Part shown: in pieces, positions 41,446-46,824 of the stretch
How the letters are laid out: every line of letters starts with the position of its first letter
How positions within the stretch are numbered: the stretch's first letter is position 1
Assembly: GCF_003236305.1 (NCBI RefSeq)
Contig: NZ_POTX01000017.1
Coordinates: 1 to 46,824 of the forward strand
Direction: 5' to 3'
Length of the DNA: 46,824 nt
Origin: Micromonospora endophytica
Lineage (GTDB): Bacteria; Actinomycetota; Actinomycetes; Mycobacteriales; Micromonosporaceae
Notes under the pieces: model-generated
Told to the model about the DNA's origin: nothing
What the model saw: the letters and a program-made list of their open reading frames with translations, nothing else
The model's database searches: none
Made by a program: the position numbers and the translations under genes

Positions 41446-42416
41446 AGGCTCGTCCCCACCGTGCGCCGGGCGATCAGGTTCGCCGACAGCACCAGGACCA
41501 GCCCGATCACCGCCTCGAACAGGCCGATCGCGGCGGCGTAGCTGAAGTTGCTGGACGCGAAGCCGACCCGGAACAGGTACGTGGAGATGACGTCCGCCGT
41601 CGGATAGGTCAGCGGGTTGTAGAGCAGCAGGATCTTCTCGAAGCCGACCGCCATGAAGGTGCCGATGTTGAGGATCAGCAGGGTCACCATTGTCGGTCGG
41701 ATGCCGGGCAGCGTCACGTGCCAGGTCTGCCGCCAGCGGTTGGCGCCGTCGATCCGGGCCGCTTCGTACAGGTTGTCGTCGATGGTGGTGAGCGCGGCGA
41801 GATAGAGGATGGTGCCCCAGCCCACCGTCTGCCAGACCTCAGAGGAGACGTAGATGGTGCGGAACCACTCCGGCCGTTGCAGGAACGGGATGGCGTCCCC
41901 ACCGGTGGCCTGGACGACCTGGTTCACCGTGCCGTCCACGGAGAGCAACTGCATGACCATGGCGGCCACGATCACGATGGACAGGAAGTGCGGCAGGTAC
42001 GACACCGACTGCACGAAGCGCTTGATGCTGCCGGTGCGTACCTCGTTGAGCAGCAACGCCAGCACGATGGGCAGCGGAAAGCAGAAGAGCAGCGTCAACG
42101 CGCCCAGCACCAGGGTGTTGGTGAAGACGTTCCAGAACGTCGGGTCGGTCAGGAACATCTTGAAGTACCGCAGACCCACCCAGTACTCGCCGAAGATGTT
42201 GCCGCCGGGCTGGAACCGGCGGAAGGCGATCACGTTGCCGAGCATCGGCAGATACCGGAAGATCAGGAAGAACAGCAGCGGCAGGATCGCCAGCGAGTAG
42301 AGCTGCCAGTCCCGACGCAGCGCCCGGCGCCAGGTGTTGCGGCCGGCCCGTGGGGGCGGCGGCGGTGGCGCAGGCGGGCCCGGGGCGGGCGAGGTCACTG
42401 TCGTCGGTCTGCTCAC
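41439..42416 (-). CDS. ABC sugar permease, LplB type
   Basis: 325 aa, six hydrophobic segments after a Pro-rich N-terminus. Features: FRYLPMLGNVIAFRRFQPGGNIFG near 53, and EAARIDGANRWRQTWHVTLPG near 210 as the EAA loop. GTG at 42414-42416 overlaps the stop of the GH3 relic (GTGA), so translation is coupled to it. It partners with the LplC-type permease and the large solute-binding protein. Confidence 0.93.
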   Translation of the reverse strand: MSRPTTVTSPAPGPPAPPPPPPRAGRNTWRRALRRDWQLYSLAILPLLFFLIFRYLPMLGNVIAFRRFQPGGNIFGEYWVGLRYFKMFLTDPTFWNVFTNTLVLGALTLLFCFPLPIVLALLLNEVRTGSIKRFVQSVSYLPHFLSIVIVAAMVMQLLSVDGTVNQVVQATGGDAIPFLQRPEWFRTIYVSSEVWQTVGWGTILYLAALTTIDDNLYEAARIDGANRWRQTWHVTLPGIRPTMVTLLILNIGTFMAVGFEKILLLYNPLTYPTADVISTYLFRVGFASSNFSYAAAIGLFEAVIGLVLVLSANLIARRTVGTSLW

Positions 42417-43069
42417 CGCCGGTGCTCCGGGCTCGGCGCGACGCAGACCCGGGAGACCAGCTCCCGGCGGTGACCGGTCTCGCGTTCGTCGCCCACCAAC
42501 CGCGCCGCCAGGCTCGCCACGATCTCGCCGCTGGACCGGCCGAGTCGCAGCTGTACGTCGCCGGGCTCGACCACCCGCCGGCCCCGGGAGGCGGAGTAGC
42601 CGGCGAAGTGCTTGAGGGTGGCCACCACGCCGGCGCGTTCCAGCCCGCGCACGTACGCCGCACCGATGGTGCCGACCAGGGACGGATCCTCACCGATGGT
42701 CTCCTCGGTGCGCCCCCAGCGGTAGTCGCGGGTCACGTCCAGCACCGGGGCCAGTCCCTGGTGTACGCCGGCCGACCGCACCGACCTGCCGATCCGCCCG
42801 GCCGTCTCCTCCACCAGCGCCGGATCGAAGGCGGCGCCCCCGCACAGCGGGGCGGGATAGACGGTGGCGCGCCAGGCCGCGAAACCGGTCAGGCACTCCT
42901 CGTGGACCTGCGCCGGGATGCCGAACCGGTTGGCCGCCACGATCTTCTCTTCGAGTGACGTCAATGAGATAAGCGCTTCGGCCCGCTCGTTTTGCTGCCT
43001 CGTCGGGTCGCGCCGTCGCTCGGTCCCCGATGACGTCAGTCGATCGTCGACGGGTAGCTGACTTGTCAT
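42413..43069 (-). pseudogene. Internally deleted GH3 beta-xylosidase/glucosidase, reading frame kept
   Basis: 218 aa, while GH3 enzymes of this group are about 750 residues. After a short start (MTSQLPVDDRL, SLTSLEEK) the chain jumps to NRFGIPAQVHEECLTGF, missing about 50 residues, then follows GH3 domain 1 through LAPVLDVTRDYRWGRTEETIGEDPSLVG and ATLKHFAGYSASR. It then jumps from SRGRR to VVEPGDVQLRLGRSSGEIV...RLVGDERETGHRRELVSRV, the fibronectin-like C-terminal end. Gone are the nucleophile Asp region, the second domain and most of the third. Both joins are in frame. The start ATG at 43067-43069 has GGAGGGG upstream, and the stop overlaps the LplB GTG, so it may survive as a leader for the transporter. 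It cannot be a normal glycosidase. Confidence 0.85.
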
Positions 43070-43142
43070 GCGAACCCCTCCGGCCGCGCCCGCGGGGGCT
43101 CGCCCCGGCGGCCGTACCAGCGCCGTGCAGCACGGCGGACAT

Positions 43143-43153
43143 CGAAAATTTCG
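43143..43153. promoter_or_regulatory. CGAAA-N-TTTCG palindrome, operon side
   Basis: CGAAAATTTCG. It is about 20 nt downstream of the predicted start of the minus-strand importer operon. The site at 43323-43333 is its exact reverse complement. Xylanase-related operators in Streptomyces are known to have CGAA-N-TTCG-like symmetry (from recollection), so the LacI protein encoded next door is the likely ligand. Confidence 0.65.
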
Positions 43154-43179
43154 GAAACCAGTTCGACACCTGTGTCCGG

Positions 43180-43209
43180 AACCTAAGGGCGCTGACGAAT
43201 CCCTGTCAA
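43180..43209 (-). promoter_or_regulatory. Promoter of the GH3-relic/LplB/LplC/solute-binding operon
   Basis: On the minus strand, TTGACA (43209-43204) and TAGGTT (43185-43180), spacer 18 nt. The -35 is a perfect consensus. Expected transcription start near 43173, leaving about 100 nt of leader that holds the palindrome at 43143-43153 before the ATG at 43069. Confidence 0.6.
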
Positions 43210-43322
43210 GGGTCGGAAAGGCACTGTCCACGCGGGTGGCACCGAGGAGGCAAACGATTTTCGTCGACGGTTTGTCATAGATGTGCGTCAGCGGCGAACG
43301 TTACCGGCATGCTACAGTTCCC

Positions 43323-43333
43323 CGAAATTTTCG
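43323..43333. promoter_or_regulatory. CGAAA-N-TTTCG palindrome, LacI-gene side
   Basis: CGAAATTTTCG, the reverse complement of the palindrome at 43143-43153. It is 23 bp upstream of the LacI-type start and directly after a possible -10 box (TACAGT, 43313-43318), a position suited to autorepression. A looser copy (ACGATTTTCGT) lies at 43254-43264. Confidence 0.65.
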
Positions 43334-43355
43334 CCGACCGGTTGCAGGGATTCCG

Positions 43356-44387
43356 ATGGCCGCACACCGCTCGCCGCCCGCGCTCGGCTCCGCGACGATC
43401 GCGACGATCGCACGTGAGGTCGGCGTCTCCGCGGCGACCGTCTCGAAGGTCCTCAACGGACGGTCAGACGTCGCGGCGGGCACCCGGGCCCGGGTGGAGG
43501 CGAGCCTGGAGCGGCACCGCTACCGCCGCCGCGCCCGCCGGCCGACCGGCCCCGGTCAGATCGATCTGGTGTTCCACGAGTTCGGCTCCGACTGGGCGCT
43601 GGAGATCATCCGAGGGGTCGAGACGGTCGCCGCCGCCGAACAGGTGAACCTGGTGCTGTCGCAGCTCGGCGGCGCGCGCCGGCCGCCACCGTCCTGGCTC
43701 GAACGCGTGATCGCCCGGCGTCCGCTCGGCATCGTGCTGGTCATGTGCAACCTGACCGAACCGCAGCGCCAGCAGTTGCGGCGGCAGGCGGTGCCGGTCG
43801 TCGTGGTCGACACCGACAGCGCCAGCGCGGCCTCGGTGCCCACCGTGGGCTCGAACAACTGGAACGGTGGTCTGATCGCCACCCGGCACCTGCTGGAACT
43901 CGGTCACCGCCGGATCGCGATCATCTCCGGTCCGCCGGACGTGTGGTGTGCGCGGGCGCGGACGGCCGGCTTCCGCGGCGCGCACGAGGAGTTCGCCGTA
44001 CCCGTCGATCCCGACCTGGTCCGCACCGGCAACTTCCACCTCGACGCCGGCTACCAGCAGGGCATGGAGCTGTTGGCCGCGCCGAACCGGCCGACGGCCG
44101 TCTTCGCCGGCTCGGACCTTCAGGCGATGGGGGTGCTGCGCGCCGCCCGGCAACTCGGCCTCGACGTCCCCGCCGACCTCTCCGTGGTCGGGTACGACAA
44201 CCTGCCGCTCTCCGCCTGGAGCGGACCTGCGTTGACCACTGTCAACCAGCCGTTGCGCGACATGGCGGGCGCCGCCACCAAGATGCTGTTCGACCTGGTG
44301 CGCGGGGTGGCCCTGCCCACCAGTCGCATCGATCTGGTCGCCGAACTGGTGGTACGCGAGAGCACCGGGCCGCCCCGACGACCCTGA
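43356..44387 (+). CDS. LacI-family transcriptional regulator
   Basis: 343 aa. Helix-turn-helix at about 13-60 (TIATIAREVGVSAATVSKVLNG) and a periplasmic-binding-like ligand domain: GLIATRHLLELGHRRIAIISG, TAVFAGSDLQAMGVLRAARQLGLDVPADLSVVGYDNLPLS. Start ATG 43356 with AGGGA upstream; the open frame before it covers the palindrome, so I exclude it. It is divergent from the importer operon and 20 bp upstream of the CE7 esterase gene, in the same direction. It probably senses a xylo-oligomer or sugar acid and controls these units, since both sides carry the CGAAA-N-TTTCG site. Ligand and targets not proven. Confidence 0.93.
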   Translation: MAAHRSPPALGSATIATIAREVGVSAATVSKVLNGRSDVAAGTRARVEASLERHRYRRRARRPTGPGQIDLVFHEFGSDWALEIIRGVETVAAAEQVNLVLSQLGGARRPPPSWLERVIARRPLGIVLVMCNLTEPQRQQLRRQAVPVVVVDTDSASAASVPTVGSNNWNGGLIATRHLLELGHRRIAIISGPPDVWCARARTAGFRGAHEEFAVPVDPDLVRTGNFHLDAGYQQGMELLAAPNRPTAVFAGSDLQAMGVLRAARQLGLDVPADLSVVGYDNLPLSAWSGPALTTVNQPLRDMAGAATKMLFDLVRGVALPTSRIDLVAELVVRESTGPPRRP

Positions 44388-44407
44388 CCGATCACCTGTG
44401 AGGAAGC

Positions 44408-45436
44408 ATGCCGCTGTTCGATCTGCCTCTGGACCAACTGCGCGACTACGCGCCCACGGTGGTCGAGCCCGCCGATTTCGACGCCTTCTGGCAGGCCACC
44501 CTGGAGCAGCCGGCGGACCTGCCGGTGCTCGTCGAGGTCCGTCCCGAGCCGACCGATCTGCACCTGGTCGACACCTGGGACGTCACCTTCGCCGGCTTCG
44601 CCGGTGACCCGGTCCGGGCGTGGTACACCCGACCGGCCGGAAACGACGACGACCTGCCGGCCGTCGTCGAGTACGTCGGCTACGGCCGCGGTAGAGGCTT
44701 GCCGCACGAGCGGCTGACCTGGCCGGTCGCCGGGTACGCGCACCTGCTGATGGACGCCCGGGGGCAGTCCGGGCAATACGGCGCTGGTGACACCGCCGAC
44801 CCGCACGGCGCCGCACCGGGCGGACCCGCACCGGTGACCCGGGGCATTCTGTCGCCGGAGGGCTACCACTACCGCCGGCTCATCACCGACGCGGTCCGGG
44901 CGGTCCAGGCGGTCCGGGTGCTGCCAGGGGTGGACCCGAGCCGGGTGGTCGTCGCGGGAAACAGCCAGGGCGGCGGGCTGGCACTCGCGGTCGCCGGCCT
45001 GGTGCCGGACCTCACCGCCGTGCTCACCACCGCGCCGTTCCTCTGCCATCCGCAACGGGCCATCGAGATCACCGAGGTCGGCGTGTACGGCGAGATCGTC
45101 AACTACCTCGCGGTCAACCGCACTGCCGAGGCGGCGGTGCGCCGCACCCTGTCGTACGTCGACGGGGTCAACTTCGCCCGGCGGGCCACCGCGCCGGTGC
45201 ACTTCGGGATCGGGCTGCGCGACATGGTCTGCCCGCCGAGCACCGGCTTCGCCGCCCACAACCACTACGGCACGGCGTGCGGGGGACCGGTGCCGGTACG
45301 GGAACTGCACGTCTATCCGTTCAACGGTCACGAACACGGGGAAGCCGTCCACGTCCGGCGTCAGCTGCGCTGGCTGGCCACCCTGCTCGACACGTCGCCA
45401 CCGAAACTTCCGGTGCCCTCGATCGCCGTGCGCTGA
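44408..45436 (+). CDS. CE7-family acetylxylan esterase
   Basis: 342 aa, alpha/beta hydrolase without signal peptide, as usual for CE7. It removes acetyl groups from xylo-oligomers or other short acetylated sugars. Catalytic residues: Ser186 in GNSQGGG, Asp272 in GLRDMVCPPST, His308 in FNGHEHG. The oxyanion-type RGQSGQYG segment (residues 118-125) is typical of the AXE1 group. ATG 44408 with GAGGAAG just upstream. 20 bp after the LacI gene, so co-transcribed; the cytoplasmic location matches import of acetylated oligomers. Confidence 0.95.
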   Translation: MPLFDLPLDQLRDYAPTVVEPADFDAFWQATLEQPADLPVLVEVRPEPTDLHLVDTWDVTFAGFAGDPVRAWYTRPAGNDDDLPAVVEYVGYGRGRGLPHERLTWPVAGYAHLLMDARGQSGQYGAGDTADPHGAAPGGPAPVTRGILSPEGYHYRRLITDAVRAVQAVRVLPGVDPSRVVVAGNSQGGGLALAVAGLVPDLTAVLTTAPFLCHPQRAIEITEVGVYGEIVNYLAVNRTAEAAVRRTLSYVDGVNFARRATAPVHFGIGLRDMVCPPSTGFAAHNHYGTACGGPVPVRELHVYPFNGHEHGEAVHVRRQLRWLATLLDTSPPKLPVPSIAVR

Positions 45437-45512
45437 GCTGCCACCTGCGCTTTGCTGCGGTCCGGATCGTGCCGGTGACCCGTGGCGGTGCACCGAAAGC
45501 GGTCGAGGCGCG

Positions 45513-45541
45513 TTGAGCTTACTGACGTGTTTCGATATTGT
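45513..45541 (+). promoter_or_regulatory. Promoter of the GH10 xylanase gene
   Basis: TTGAGC at 45513-45518, 17-nt spacer, TATTGT at 45536-45541, near-consensus for the housekeeping sigma factor. It gives a leader of about 150 nt before the ATG at 45697. Confidence 0.65.
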
Positions 45542-45553
45542 TTTCGATAACAC
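45527..45553. repeat. Tandem TTTCGATA boxes over the GH10 -10 region
   Basis: Two TTTCGATA copies (45530-45537 and 45542-45549), flanked by GTGTT and AACAC as an outer inverted repeat. They overlap the -10 box, so a bound protein would block the promoter. The LacI protein is a candidate, though the sequence differs from the CGAAA-N-TTTCG sites. Confidence 0.5.
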
Positions 45554-45639
45554 AGCCTCGATCTACTCATGGTGGCCGGCGCAGTGACCGGCCGACGCGG
45601 CATCCGGGCGACCGCGTCGGCGACGCCGGACCGTCGTGA

Positions 45640-46785
<1,146 letters not shown>

Positions 46786-46824
46786 TGACCGTGACGAATC
46801 ACCCCCCCAACATCCACCCCTGTC

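Overview
The window is a high-GC (about 70 percent G+C) actinobacterial contig. F420-dependent LLM oxidoreductase, amphi-Trp, DUF2332, DUF2267, roadblock/LC7 and lipoprotein families, together with many secreted glycoside hydrolases, suggest Micromonosporaceae (Micromonospora-like). This is inference from gene content; no rRNA or tRNA gene was found to confirm it. The first 53 bases are not genomic: they are an Illumina P5 tail, an i5 index and the Nextera transposase sequence. The contig therefore cuts off the first gene, and it ends just after the linker of the last gene.

Region 1 (54-8454) holds a truncated HTH/NB-ARC regulator, a VTC-domain protein, a DUF4956 membrane protein and a secreted Cthe_2159-like carbohydrate-binding protein on the minus strand, then a 1384-aa sensor that joins a hybrid histidine kinase to a SpoIIE-type phosphatase and an anti-sigma ATPase, with a coupled STAS partner. 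Region 2 (8455-17972) holds a GH6 cellulase-like protein whose proton-donor position is His, small membrane and amphi-Trp proteins, a DUF1275 protein, a divergent ArsR-like regulator/MFS pair, a CopC fusion protein and a divergent DUF418/TetR pair. Region 3 (18085-24753) holds two secreted GH43 enzymes sharing a C-terminal module, a WxL-like secreted protein and a lipoprotein, with strong GC hairpins between and after them.

Region 4 (24833-34783) is housekeeping and accessory: a P-loop kinase, an LLM oxidoreductase, a DUF2332 protein, a PARG-type protein, a subtilisin, a frameshifted membrane gene, a MOSC protein, an ECF sigma/anti-sigma pair, a divergent Tat lipoprotein, a roadblock protein and a DUF2267 protein. 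The sigma gene and the lipoprotein gene are each preceded by the same promoter-like motif (GGAACC-N15-GTGTCA) facing in opposite directions, each ending a few bases before a start codon.

Region 5 (34963-46785) looks like a glucuronoxylan/aldouronate utilisation locus: cytoplasmic GH67 alpha-glucuronidase, a YtcQ/LplB/LplC-type ABC importer without its own ATPase, a DUF624 (YesL-like) membrane protein, a LacI regulator, a CE7 acetylxylan esterase and a secreted GH10 xylanase. With the two GH43 enzymes of region 3, a plausible route is outside cleavage of decorated xylan by GH10 and GH43, import of oligomers, then inside removal of glucuronate and acetyl groups. The ABC operon begins with a GH3 gene that appears to have lost two large blocks in frame, including its nucleophile region, but keeps a strong ribosome binding site and a coupled junction to the permease. 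Inverse copies of an 11-bp CGAAA-N-TTTCG palindrome lie on both sides of the LacI/ABC divergent promoter region. A decayed methyltransferase fragment lies beside the DUF624 gene.
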